Both the position numbers and the translations under genes were made by a program. The notes below the pieces were generated by a model that saw only the letters and a list, made by a program, of their open reading frames with translations, was not told where the DNA came from and did not search any database. Below are positions 32,560-42,690 of a stretch of 64,000 bases of DNA, one piece after another. Source of the DNA: Odontocerum albicorne (lineage: Eukaryota > Arthropoda > Insecta > Trichoptera > Odontoceridae); assembly GCA_949825065.1 (NCBI GenBank), contig OX463838.1, positions 5,310,251-5,374,250 on the forward strand, written 5' to 3'. The stretch's first letter is position 1. Every line of letters starts with the position of its first letter.

Positions 32560-33175
32560 TCACAACTGTCATATATTTAAATAAAAAAAACGGTAATACA
32601 TATATTTCAATAAAAACAGTAAAACTATTATATATTTCAATAAAAATAGTAAAAACTGGCATATATTTCAATAAAAACAGTAAAACTGTCATATATTTCA
32701 ACAAAAATAGTTAAACTGTCATATATTTCAATAAAACCAGTAACATGTATGTTTCAATAAAAACAGTAAAACTGTCATATATTTCAATAAAAATAGTAAA
32801 AACTGTCACATATTTCAATTAAAACAGTAAAACTGTCATATATTTCAATAAAAATAACATAGTAAAACTGTCATATATTTCAATAACAACAGTAATACAC
32901 ATATTTCAATAAAAATAGTAAAACTGTCATATATTTTAATAAAAACATTAATATATATGTTTCAATAAAAACAGTAAAACTGTCATATATTTCAATAAAA
33001 ATAGTTAAAACTGTCATATATTTCAATTAAAACAGTAAAACTGTCATATATTTCAATAAAAATAACATAGTAAAATTGTCATATATTTCAATAACAACAG
33101 TAATACATATATTTCAATAAAAACAGTAAAACTGTCATATACTCGTATTTTAATAAAAACAGTAATAATTAATTT
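32560..33175. repeat. 30-bp minisatellite, about 20 diverged copies
   Basis: CATATATTTCAATAAAAACAG and GTAAAACTGT alternate with a basic period of about 30 bp over 600 bp. Some units are shortened (AATACATATATTTCAAT) or carry AACATA insertions. A larger repetition of several units is visible: the blocks near 32790-32880 and 33000-33090 are almost the same, including the CAATTAAAACAG and AATAACATAG variants. Confidence 0.93.
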
Positions 33176-33468
33176 AAAGAATATCATTTATCGTCTTAAA
33201 CGTTTGAAATTTATAATATTTTTTGCTTACCTCTCAAAAATAATAAATATTTAATTTATTGAAAGTAATTACCATAAAAAATTATTTAAAAACTTGTCCA
33301 TCACATATTATTTGTTTTTTTTTTATTTTTTAAGAAAACAAACGTTAAAACATATTTTTTAAACGATATTTTAACATATGCAGAATCTAAGTAATTTCAC
33401 TCAATATTTTCAAGAAACAATGAAAAACCTTTTGCATGAACATAGCAGTATTTTTATTCGTAATTGGG

Positions 33469-34086
33469 TCAAAACAATAAAAAACAGAAACCTTTGAAAA
33501 TCCGACTCAAATATCCTATTTCATATACACTTTTTATAGGAAAAACAGGGCTATGACCTTTCCAGGAATTTTTATACCCTCGGAAGTGGAAAAACGCTTG
33601 TTCATATGCTAGGAAAAAAACTAAATAAGGGGTTTGAACTGGCATATTCTGGACAGAACGCCACCAAATTAACGATCCAGTCTTAAAACATTTGCCAACC
33701 AATACATTGTTACATTGTAATATATTTTTGTTCAAAACAGATATAATGCCAAATGGAAATCTCTTCCAGCTCTTTAGGAATATGTTTGGCAAGTCTTTAA
33801 TAAAAACAAAACTGGAACCTTTTTTATTTCTATATAACTTACAATATTTTTTTGTAATAATTAAGCATTTTCTTTCAAATTTCGTCAATGTCCGTCGTAT
33901 TTGACATTTTGTTGGAGTCATCACTATCTTTTTCACACTTCGTTGTGACACCAGCAGAGTAGGGATTCCCTCCCGGGACAGCTCATTCATCAAAATACGA
34001 CTACATTTATTTTTCTTCAAGTGTACGCCCGCAAGTAGATACCGACTTATTCCTTGAGATAGTATAGGTAGAGTTAGGGCAAACAC
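33469..34086 (-). other. Unassigned 205-codon open frame
   Basis: This is the longest single open frame in the window. The translation includes MTPTKCQIRRTLTKFERKCL, LPNIFLKSWKRFPFGIISVL and SLIWWRSVQNMPVQTPYLVF. I recognise no domain, catalytic motif, signal peptide or repeat. The composition (K, F, I, L, S) is near what AT-rich DNA gives by chance, but the length is unusual for it. No promoter or splice signal was identified with confidence. It may be a relic of a transposon protein, a chance frame, or an unknown gene. Confidence 0.2.
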
Positions 34087-34734
34087 ATCAAAAAAGCGTT
34101 CAACAAGCCTTAAATAAAACCCAAACTTTTTAAAGTGTAAATGTTAACCTCTCAAAAGTTAGAAAAATCGATTAATAGCAAACCGAAGTTGTTACAACAA
34201 AATCATTTTGATGAAATGCATTGTTTATTACATATTCTTAATGAATTTATGAAATGCAGTAATTGTAAAATAAATTACTTACTTTTAAGTCGAAAATAAA
34301 ATTCTGCTTCTAAACCTAATTTAACGAGTCCATTTACATAAATCCTTATTTATGTTCCAAGTTATAAATGTACCGTAAAATAACGTTTAAATACAGTAGC
34401 TATATTCTGCCTAGAAATATATCAGGTGAATCTTTAATGAACTCTCTTTGATATAGCCTCCCGGAATTTCTCTGCCACCCTATTTCAGGCTGAAGTCGCG
34501 GCCTGAAATATATTTCATGCTCATGAAAGCAGAAGAGGAATCTAAAGCCCTCTGTAAATGCACTTACTTCAACACTGCGAACATATTATTTATACTGCAA
34601 CATGTTTTTTAATTTAGGTTCTTAATACTCCAGTAGAATAAATAAGCATTTTCCTCGTGTATTTTAAAAATAAAATGTAACGAAAATTTATGCGCAGGTA
34701 AGTCTACTTATTTGAGAGAAAAAAATCTTGTTTG
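34087..34734. other. No recognisable feature
   Basis: Spacer. A short imperfect palindrome, TTTCAGGCTGAAGTCGCGGC followed by CTGAAA, lies near 34485-34511. Confidence 0.4.
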
Positions 34735-34835
34735 TGTTTACCTAACAATGAGGTGAATAACTTGAAACCGGTAGGGTTTTACCGTTATAAAAAATGGAAC
34801 AAATAATGTTTGACTAAACAAATTACAAAAATATA
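34735..34835 (+). mobile_element. Penelope-like terminal repeat scrap
   Basis: GAGGTGAATAACTTGAAACC, GGTAGGGTTTTACCGTTAT and AAATGGAACAAATAATG match the outer part of the Penelope-like terminal repeat (compare 35600-35690), diverged. Confidence 0.6.
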
Positions 34836-35454
34836 ATAAAATATAAAAAATTGTTTTTTTTCGTTTTAACAGATTTTTCTTAAGGCTCTAGAATTTTTCA
34901 ACAAAACAAAAATACGAATAAAAAACATGAAATATTGATCACGTAGTGTAACTCAATTTTTCATAAAAAGTATTGAGATTTAAAAAAAATTAATAATCCT
35001 TTTTGTGTTGTATTGCCATTTTTTGTAGCTTTGGATAGTTAGTTAATTGCCAGATTTTGTAGCTTGTATACATTACAAATCTGACGTGTTTATTGTCATG
35101 TTACCTTGTTTAAATACCAGATAAGAACCTTTATTTAATAAAGATTTCAACATAAATATAACCCGCAACACCCGGATTGAAAGTCAGGTGTCCTTCCATC
35201 TAGAACACGGTTTTACCATGACAAATTTAATTTCTATTTTTTTTGTTTCATAAATATTCCTTTTGTGTGCGATAGAACGCATGTACAAAATAAACTTGAC
35301 ATATATTTTGTCAGTAGATTGAATGAATCGTGTTTTTTATGTGTACATAATTACAGTAACTTGTATCCCAGTATTGACTCGTACTCTGGTGATGTTTTGT
35401 ATAAACTCTTCAAATTAATTGAAAAATAATTAATATTTCAGAATATTGTTTATA
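34836..35454. other. Spacer with a possible SINE head
   Basis: Mostly featureless. On the minus strand around 35160-35220 TCTAGATGGAAGGACACC and TTTCAATCCGGGTG sit in A-box/B-box order, but are too diverged to call. Confidence 0.35.
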
Positions 35455-35690
35455 GTTAAGGCATTAACTTTGTGGAGGTTTAAAGACATTGTTATTTATT
35501 TTATCAAACACTGTTTATTCCATTTTTTTGAAACGGTATAAACCTACTGGTTTCAAGACTTTCACTTCATCTTCAGGAGAGCACAAACAAGATTGAAGAT
35601 GAAGTAAAAGCCTCGAAACCGGTAGGGTTATACCGTTACAAAAAAGTGGAATAAACAGTGTTTGATAAAATAAATTACAATATTTCAGGA
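35455..35690. mobile_element. Penelope-like terminal repeats collapsed into a fold-back
   Basis: The left arm runs AAACACTGTTTATTCC to TCACTTCATCTTCAG, and the right arm GAAGATGAAGTAAAAGCC to GGAATAAACAGTGTTTGAT, meeting near 35592 with almost no internal DNA. Outside the left arm lies GGCATTAACTTTGTGGAGGT. The internal region present at 40620-41490 has been lost, leaving a hairpin of about 85-bp arms. Confidence 0.8.
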
Positions 35691-35785
35691 GTATCCAATA
35701 TAAATAAATTAGCTGAATTTTAAATTGTTAACGGTTAGTTTGAATATATTTAGTAAAAACTGATAAGCTAAGAGCTTGTTGGTTA

Positions 35786-36117
35786 TTGTGTCACCAAGTG
35801 ATTTTACAAGATGGAGGAAGTTTTATTCCGCAATTCTTTGTAGAGAAATGGAAACTCTCCACTCAATAATTCTAGATAAATTAACATTATGCACCCGACA
35901 AGTTAGAACTTGAGATGTTCGAAATTTTAAGCTTAAATTCTCTGAGGGAAGTAACTTTCTGGTTAGTTTTGCGAGTGGCATCGTTTGTTGACTCAACCAC
36001 TCCCAAATATCAAATGAATTTGTGCGAAGCACTTTGGTGAGGCCAAACCTGAAGTCACCTAGTCTATTAGTCACGTAGCACCTAGCTTAGCACTAAGTGA
36101 ATCACTTTGGTGTGGCC
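35786..36117. mobile_element. Harbinger-like MITE with TTA target duplication
   Basis: TTA flanks both ends (35783-35785 and 36118-36120). The left end TTGTGTCACCAAGTGATT and the complement of the right end, GGCCACACCAAAGTGATT, share CACCAAGTGATT with one base inserted. A three-base TTA/TAA duplication and GGCC-type ends fit the PIF/Harbinger superfamily. The 332-bp interior repeats CACTTTGGTG and AAGTGATT-like words. The 83-codon minus-strand frame inside is not recognised. Confidence 0.6.
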
Positions 36118-36120
36118 TTA

Positions 36121-36982
36121 CTGTTAGGCTATTGTTAGGTATAATAAATATAACAAAACTACAGAGATTGAGCAATCAGTATGAGTATTGTATGCATTCA
36201 CATTTGATTTTGATTTCTCACAAGAGTAAAATTAAAAGTTGTTCTTGTCAGGATGAATTGAATAGATTATACGAGTTTACTTTTTTATTGGGTTTAGCTT
36301 CTTTTGTTCTGCGTTCACTTTTTAAAAATAATATGAACAGTCCAAACTGTTTCTTAATTTTTTTTTTGTATAATACAAAAAAGGTTTAATCAAACAAATA
36401 AAATAATGTACCAAAGAATTGTAGTATTTACTTAGTCAAAATTTTTTATCTTATATTAAATATGTATTTCTCACAAAACCCATATTTGAATTTTATTGTA
36501 AAGCTTTTGAATGTAAAAAAATTTATTGTATAGTGTTTTATCATAAACAGTATTTAATGAAACACGACATAACAGTCCCCACTTGGCACGTCACATACCT
36601 ACTTCTTATAGTAACGGAGATATCATCGTAAAAAGTTTAACGATGTAATTAAATCATTAATTAACTTCCAGGTGATCGCGGACAGTGCCAGTTTAAAAAT
36701 AATAAAATAAAAATGAACATATACACGTTTCGATTTTTTTTCCTCACATTTAATCTCAATTTTCGTAAATATCACAAATTGTGTTACCAGATAAATTTAA
36801 TACAGTTTTGTGACCGCTTACTTTAAAATTATTCTTCAGGTTCATATAAACCGGTTCTATTAGATTTATCATTCGGCATCATTGTTGTATTTTGATAATC
36901 TTAAAATCAGCCCAAACATTAGAGACAATATTAGCAGTTCCGCCTATAGAGCCTATAGGTGAATATGAGAAATTTCATTAAT
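36121..36982. other. No recognisable feature
   Basis: AT-rich spacer; the plus-strand frame at 36132-36389 has no recognisable pattern. Confidence 0.4.
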
Positions 36983-37195
36983 TATTGGTATCCCGATAGT
37001 CGTCCAGAAGAAGACCAAAGTACTCCTGGATAACTCGATGCTCCAAAATCCTGCAGAGAAACGGCCTAGACGAAAGCGACACCCAGAACCGAAGAACATA
37101 CATCCTGAGAACGAGAAGAGACGACCCCAACAGCCTACCTAGGCAATGAGTTGGGACAGTGCCAGAAATAAGAAGAAGAAGATTGGTATCCCAAT
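36983..37195 (+). mobile_element. LINE 3' scrap with AAG tail and target duplication
   Basis: ATTGGTATCCCGATAGT near 36983-36999 and ATTGGTATCCCAATAGT near 37182-37198 differ at one base and bracket about 180 bp of higher-GC sequence that ends AATAAGAAGAAGAAG. The tail type matches the LINE fragments at 16955 and 62060. The body ends AACGAGAAGAGACGACCCCA and then TGGGACAGTGCCAG; no clear protein pattern survives. Confidence 0.65.
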
Positions 37196-37221
37196 AGTAA
37201 ATTTCCTATTAGATATCCGCC

Positions 37222-37415
37222 TGAATCGCTGAAGCCTAGTTGCTAGACGCAGTCTTCAAACTCGGAGGTAACGGTTCAATTACAGTTAGTTGACAACTTA
37301 ATTTTTTTTTAATTCCTGTCAGATTTTTACTTTACCTAAGCATTTTAACATTTCCCTAGTTGGTTGGTAGTGATTGTTATATTGCAACAGACCCACCAGT
37401 TTATAATGTACATAG
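37222..37415 (+). mobile_element. tRNA-derived SINE, diverged but complete in order
   Basis: Head with GCCTAGTTGCTAGACGC (A-box-like) and GGTAACGGTTCAATTAC (B-box-like), T-rich middle, then the tail CTAGTTGGTTGGTAGTGATT and CAACAGACCCACCAG. The tail is the diverged common SINE/LINE tail of this window. Confidence 0.65.
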
Positions 37416-37714
37416 TTTAAGTATATTAAATATAACAACTTATTAAGTGGCACTTGTGAAAGGAAGATTTTCATAACAAATAATGATTATTTTTATAACA
37501 TTCTTTCTGTTTTTGACATGTGTTTATTTCAATACTAAATTTCAGTAGATTTTTTCATTTTCAGCGAATACTTGACAATAATATATATTCAGCACACAGA
37601 GGGCCATTTTCATTTTTCAAATTATGTGTCAGCGCCCACAAGAAAACGTATTCAAAAGACGATATATATAATATAAATAAACATATTGTTTTACACAGTA
37701 GGCTACAAAATAAA

Positions 37715-37805
37715 TCGGTGACCCAATGGTTAAAATTCAGAATAAGCAAGCGGACGCCGCTCAAGATTCGATTTCTTGCGGATTCAATTCCCGGCTGGTT
37801 TTACT
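37715..37805 (+). mobile_element. SINE head, second type
   Basis: GTGACCCAATGGTTAAAATT (A-box-like), AATAAGCAAGCGGACG and GCGGATTCAATTCCCGGC (B-box-like). The AATAAGCAAGCGG word is shared with the minus-strand head at 39420-39535 (ATAAGCAAGCGGGC), suggesting a second head type. Confidence 0.5.
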
Positions 37806-38610
37806 TTAACATCTGAATGTTAGTTTTTTTGTAGCTTATAAATATTTTAAATAATAAAAATTTGCTGAATATAACATGGTCGAAGAAAACACCTTTTGAA
37901 AATTTTGTAACTTGAAAATTATCAACAATTATCAGTGTTGATAAATTATTGATTAATCTTAAGTACTTATCAATATGAATTTATTAAATTTACTTTTCTT
38001 GCTTTATCTGTATTTTTTTTATATCAATCAAATAAAGAAAAGTAGTTTTAATTCAAGATTAACTAAATTAAACGGACTTTTTTCCATATATAGTGCTTAA
38101 AGTTAAAAACAAACTTGGAAACAAAATAAAATATCGCAACTTTATATTTCAAGTTTTTTGTTTTAAACTTTACAATCGACCTTTCATGATCTTCATTGAC
38201 GTAAAATTAACTTTGCGAAACCACAATAAATTCAGAATAACGGACGTCGCAAATAATGCTAAATGCTTAATTGTGCTTTGCGGTTCAGGCAGAAGTAACG
38301 AGAACTTTCGCAACTTCTCGTAAAGATCCCTTGAAGAGATACTGAGAGACCAAATCGTTTGCGTAAATACCACTTGTTCCCGCCACCTTCCGTCCTCAAG
38401 ATATGAAAGCCTTTTGTTGTGAACATGTCGTCTACTAAGGATCGCTTCCGTCCCCTGGGAGCAACCCCTATATTGTGATTCTGAGGACCTATTATTCCTA
38501 TTTGTTGAGATCACCATGCGTCCTTTTTTTCTACGGATAGTAAATATTTTATAACGTTTTTCTTGTAAAGGATACTAAATGTCCAAAATTTTGCTACATA
38601 AATAGTGATA
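37806..38610. other. No recognisable feature
   Basis: AT-rich spacer with a somewhat less AT-rich part at 38160-38520. The 115-codon minus-strand frame there (38170-38517) has no recognisable motif. Confidence 0.4.
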
Positions 38611-39256
38611 ACACATCGATCAATAAGTCCCTACTAAAACGACATTTGTTTGCCAAATTTTTTCTTTATTCATCAACATAGTCTCCTTCAAGAGCGATAC
38701 ATTCATTCCAACGCTTTCCTAACTTTTCTATGCCAGCCGTGTAGAACATGTTATCTTTGGTTTCAAAATAGGCGTTAGTTTCGGCAATCACTTCTTCATT
38801 GGAGCCAAATCTCTTTCCCTGGAACATCTTTTTGAGGTTTGCGAACAGCCAATAGTCACTGGGTGCCAAATCTGGAAAATACGGTGGGTGCGGAAGCAAT
38901 TCGAAGTTCAACTCAACTCATCGTTACCATCGACTTGTGACACGGTGCATTGTCTTGACGAAAGAGAACTTTTTTCTTCTTCATATGGTGCCGTTTTTTT
39001 GCAATTTCTGCCTTTAAACGCTCCAATAACGCTATGTAATATTCGCTATTGATGGTTTTTCCCTTTTCAAGGTGATCGATGAATATTATACCATGCGCAT
39101 CCCAAAATACAGAGGTCATAACCTTCCCAGCCGACTGTTGAGTTTTTGGTCACTTCGGACGACTTTCACCGGCTGCTCTCCACTCAGCTGTGGGTATGAA
39201 TTTATTATTAGAGGCGCCATCTGTTGGATAGTCCCGGGAATTATTGATCAATGTGC
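38611..39256 (-). mobile_element. mariner element, third family, internally deleted
   Basis: TA flanks at 38609-38610 and 39257-39258. Inverted ends ACACATCGATCAATAAGTCC and the complement of GGGAATTATTGATCAATGTGC. Only 646 bp remain, holding the C-terminal half of the transposase on the minus strand. The N-terminal half is deleted. Confidence 0.9.
38666..39188 (-). pseudogene. mariner transposase C-terminal half, frameshifted
   Basis: The minus strand enters at EWRAAGESRP, then reads MTSVFWDAHGIIFIDHLEKG, KKVLFRQDNAPCHKSMVTM (second catalytic Asp), a small deletion with frameshift near 38912, then PHPPYFPDLAPSDYWLFANL (third Asp) and ends NECIALEGDYVDE. The WVHHYTPE-type stretch with the first Asp is absent. 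Different subfamily from copies A and B, judging by SVFWDAHGIIFIDHLEKGKT and the GDYVDE ending. Confidence 0.9.
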
Positions 39257-39419
39257 TAAGTGATACGTCGTGATCGAAAATAATTACCAACAATATTTTA
39301 GATGGAAGATGACAATTCGTGAATTAATTTATAGTGTGCAAGCGGTTGCACTTCAACAAGCACACAACCTTGATAGATCAAACTCAGAGCTCTAATGCAG
39401 AGGAAATACAAAGTTCTTA

Positions 39420-39535
39420 GACGATCAACGAATTTAATATTCTGCAACCTTTCGTCGGCTGTATTTTATGTATCAATCCTGGGTTGCCCGCTTGCTTATC
39501 GTGAATGTCAACCGTTAGACCACAGTTACCGACTA
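39420..39535 (-). mobile_element. SINE head, second type, diverged
   Basis: The minus strand reads GTGGTCTAACGGTTGACATT (A-box-like), ATAAGCAAGCGGGCAACCC and AGGATTGATACAT at the B-box position. Shares its middle word with 37715-37805. Confidence 0.45.
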
Positions 39536-39779
39536 TGTATCATATTTAAATTTTAACAATACGAGTCAGTACACACCAAACTCATCTTACTCTATCAAGG
39601 TACACGTAACAGAAGATAACTTTTGGATTATTGTGCTTGTTAAAATTTGAATTTTTTACATATACTGAATACAGATGATCTTTGTATTTTATTATTTCAA
39701 TAAATTATGTAAGATACTTTCTTCTAAAATATAGTTCAATCATGAACGGTACAGTATTTTTAGTTTTATATTTACCTAT

Positions 39780-40010
39780 TTTTTTTTTGTTTTATTGTTA
39801 TTTTTTGTTTTGTTTTATTGTAATTTTTTGTTTTGTTTTGTTTTGTTTTATTGTTATTTTTTGTTTTGTTTTATTGTTATTTTTTGTTTTGTTTCATTGT
39901 TTTGTTTAATTGTTATTTTTTGTTTTGTTTTATTGTTATTTTTTGTTTTATACATATTAGCTATTTTTTGTTTTTTTTTTGTTTTAGTTATTTTTTGTTT
40001 TATATTAACT
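39780..40010. repeat. T-rich simple repeat (TTTTGTTTTATTGTTAT)n
   Basis: About 230 bp of T-rich sequence on the plus strand with TTTTGTTTTATTGTTATTTT-like units. It opens three overlapping F/L/C-rich frames, which are artefacts. Confidence 0.95.
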
Positions 40011-40617
40011 TCGTCCATTTTTATTATTGACAAAAACTACTTTTACAAAGGATGGATTGCCTTACGAAATGAAAAAAAAATATTTGACTTGTGACAGATT
40101 TCCAGATTCGACAATTTCTAGCATGCACGATTATATATTCTCTTAAGGAGTTATAAAATATAATTTTCTCACGATCAAAGAGATGTATTTGTAAGGAAAA
40201 ACTTTATTATATTAAATTTGGTGTACTTTTATTTATTTGTCAAAGACATTTGGCATTAAGCTCAATTCAAATATTGAAAAAATTTATCTAATACAGTTTT
40301 CTATAAAACGTTTTCAGCCCGTCATACTTTCACGCCAAAAGTTAAATGAATGGTTACTACATTGTTTACAAATTTAACTACCTTTTCTTTATGAAAAATC
40401 TTTTTACTGACCAAATTTAAGAAGTTTTTAAGTTTTAAGTTCTTTTTTGTTTTTTTTTTGCTTTGTATATAATGTGTCACTTTTCTGTACATGACACATT
40501 TGATCCGATTACATTTTTTTAGAAAAAAAAATTGTTTTAAATCGTGCAAGTGACAACTGTTATTTTATGAGTAGCAAATGTTTTAACTATTAACTTCATT
40601 TATTTTATATCATATTA
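40011..40617. other. No recognisable feature
   Basis: AT-rich spacer before the Penelope-like element. Confidence 0.4.
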
Positions 40618-40650
40618 TTTATTGTCAAGGCATTAACAATGTGGAGGTTT

Positions 40651-40779
40651 CTAGCAGTATGAGAAGAATCCTGGCTGATATTATTCCTAACGAATAAGCT
40701 AACGCTAGAAGCAAACCCTCTTTGTGTAACAGGAGAAATCCGTGCAAAGTGGATAAAAAAAAAAAAAAAAAAAAAAAAA
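40651..40779 (+). mobile_element. 5'-truncated poly-A LINE insertion
   Basis: The insert begins with the last codons of a LINE ORF2 (SSMRRILADIIPNE, stop), has about 60 bp of untranslated sequence and ends in about 26 A residues. It is homologous to the 3' end of the minus-strand LINE at 45885-46510. It splits the Penelope-like repeat between GGAGGTTT and ACATTGTAAT, which are close together in uninterrupted copies. The long pure A tail suggests a recent event. Confidence 0.88.
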
Positions 40780-40997
40780 TACATTGTAATTTGTTTTTAT
40801 CTAACACTGTTTATTCCACTTTTTATAACGATATAACCCTACCGGTTTCAAGGCTTTCATCTCATCATCAAGGGAGCACAAAAAATACTAAATTATATTT
40901 GAACTGGTACCAGCATGCACGCTTCTAACGGTAAACATTCAGGTTGGGGACTGTGGATAAAGGGAGAGATGAAACAACCTGAGCGAATACTTAACGA

Positions 40998-41262
40998 GCG
41001 ATAATTTCTATATAGGAAAGACAGAAAGGTCATTTGAAAAGAGATTTCGTAAACACAAATCCGCCTTAACCAATCCTTCAATTTATTCCGAAATGGCAAA
41101 TCATTACCACCGTAAAAACCATACTTTTCTATCGATGATGCCAAATTCTTACATATCAGTAGTAACGGAAATAAATTGGACATATTAGAGTCCCTAGACA
41201 TTTTTAAGTCAGTGCATCGGGGTGAACATCTGTCAAACACATATATTCCAAGAATCTCGTAA
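40998..41262 (+). pseudogene. GIY-YIG endonuclease remnant of a Penelope-like element
   Basis: Reads NFYIGKTERSFEKRFRKHKS, then ALTNPSIYSEMANHYHRKNH. After a frameshift near 41135 it continues as AKFLHISSNGNKLDILESLD and HRGEHLSNTYIPRIS before a stop. YIGKTxRSF and the KRFRxH Arg match the nuclease core of GIY-YIG domains; the GIY half lies upstream and is not preserved. In the same family a decayed minus-strand version sits at 53000-53200. Confidence 0.75.
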
Positions 41263-41492
41263 CTACTCGCTGAGGTTGTCTCCTCCCTCCCTTCATCCAC
41301 AGTCCCCAACCTGAATATTTAACGTTAGAAGCGTGTATGTCGGTACCAGTTCGAATCGAATCGGTACCAGTTCGAATCGAATTCGGTCTTGTTTGTGATC
41401 CCCTGGGGATGAGGTGAAAGTCCTGAAACCGACAGGGTTATGCCTTTATAAAAAGTGCAACAAAAAGTGTTTGATAAAAAAAAAATCTCAAC

Positions 41493-42099
41493 ATTTATGT
41501 TAATAATTAAACTAACAGTTTCTAGGTATTTTTGTGTGAAAATCTATGAAATGTTGGGTTTTGCTTTCGTAAAATAATTGTCACCCTACTTTCACCAAGA
41601 TGGGAAAACGTAAGAATGAAGATTGAATGTAATCATCTCAAAACACATGCCCAGACTTTGGGAATCGAGAAATATATCATACCAATTCTCATGGGGGAAA
41701 GTCCCGGAGATGATATTTTTCCAGCTCGGACCGATCTCCGTGAATTTACTCTTGAAACATTTTCTCAAAAGTCCAACTTGATGATAGAACAAATTCTAGG
41801 CAAACTTTTGCTATTTTAAATGTCAATATTGTTCCGTCGAGAACAGGTAAACCTTTTCTAAAAATTAATTACAAAGTCTTCACCTTGAGTTTGTGCTTTT
41901 TGTCAGAGTTATTTTACGTAATCTTCACTACAGTTTTTAAAAGTTTGTTATACACCTAAATACTTTTTTGCCGAAGTTTACCTTTCCAAATTAACTTAAT
42001 TGTTCAGTTAAACACTTTTAACACAAAGTTAGAGATAACTTATATTTGGTAACAAAATCTGAAACATGTATTGTTTTTTTAATTGACAAGGAAGTATAC
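41493..42099. other. No recognisable feature
   Basis: Unique-looking spacer. Opposed 66- and 67-codon frames near 41592-41819 carry no recognised motif, although 41680-41800 is less AT-rich than its surroundings. Confidence 0.35.
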
Positions 42100-42690
42100 G
42101 AACGATCTACACTTTGGACACGTTCTGCCATTAATCAATACATACCTGGTGTACCCCGCACCAATATACTCATCCTGCTTAGCTTTATACTCATACACCC
42201 GGCAAAAGTCCACGTTTGGGGCTGTTTCTCAAAGTAGAGATTTGGCACTGTGCACATCTTTACAAATTATTTGAACACTGCCAAAATGGTTAAAATTTAT
42301 CAGAAGGCTTTATTACCATCTGCCCAAAGGTGGTTTATAAGAAAAAAATAAAATTGGCTACTGCAAAAGGACGATGACCCAAAATATCGGAGTCGTCTTT
42401 GTACTGCGTGGAAAAAGGGAAATGTCGTTGATTTAATGGTTGGCCATCGCCGTTACCAAATGCAAATCTCATAGAAAATGTTTGGGCACTCATGAAGTTC
42501 AAACTCCGATGGAAAAATATCTGGAACGCTAAGCAGTTAATTCGACCGATTCGACTTATATGGAAGTCTTTGCCCCTAGATTATGTTATGAAATTAGTAG
42601 AAAGTATGCCTCTGAGATACCGGACAATTATTACTAGTGAGGACTGGACAGGACTGAACAACTTAATAATAATAAAGCATCACGGTTTAT
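42100..42690 (+). pseudogene. Tc1-like transposase remnant
   Basis: In order, across frames: AKVHVWGCFS (typical VxVWGxFS before the catalytic region), KMVKIYQKALLPSAQRWF, LLQKDDDPKYRSRLCTAW with the second catalytic Asp, a frameshift, then PNANLIENVWALMKFKLRW. A final stretch with LVESMPLRYRTII follows. The usual SPDLNPIENVW motif has lost its Asp-containing part, so the third catalytic residue is gone. Terminal inverted repeats were not identified. An old Tc1-type relic. Confidence 0.75.

Larger units (their letters stand above)
40618..41490 (+). mobile_element. Penelope-like element remnant with inverted terminal repeats
   Basis: The left repeat (TTATTGTCAAGGCATTAACA, then TAACACTGTTTATTCC to AGGGAGCACAAAA and GAACTGGTACCAGC) and the right repeat (CGGTACCAGTTCGAA to GGGTTATGCC and AAAGTGTTTGATAAAA) are inverted relative to each other. 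Between them is a GIY-YIG endonuclease remnant on the plus strand. Penelope-like elements pair a reverse transcriptase with a C-terminal GIY-YIG domain and carry LTR-like ends in direct or inverted order. The reverse transcriptase is missing. The left repeat is interrupted by a poly-A LINE insertion (40651-40779). Confidence 0.78.

Noticed and set aside
38170..38517. 115-codon minus-strand frame as a host gene
   Set aside because: No recognised motif, overlapped by another frame on the opposite strand, and no supporting signals.
39682..40094. F/L/C-rich frames resembling membrane proteins
   Set aside because: They translate a T-rich simple repeat; hydrophobicity is a by-product of TTT and TTG codons.
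40893..41309. 138-codon minus-strand frame
   Set aside because: It lies antisense to the GIY-YIG remnant and the terminal repeat; the plus strand carries the recognisable protein.
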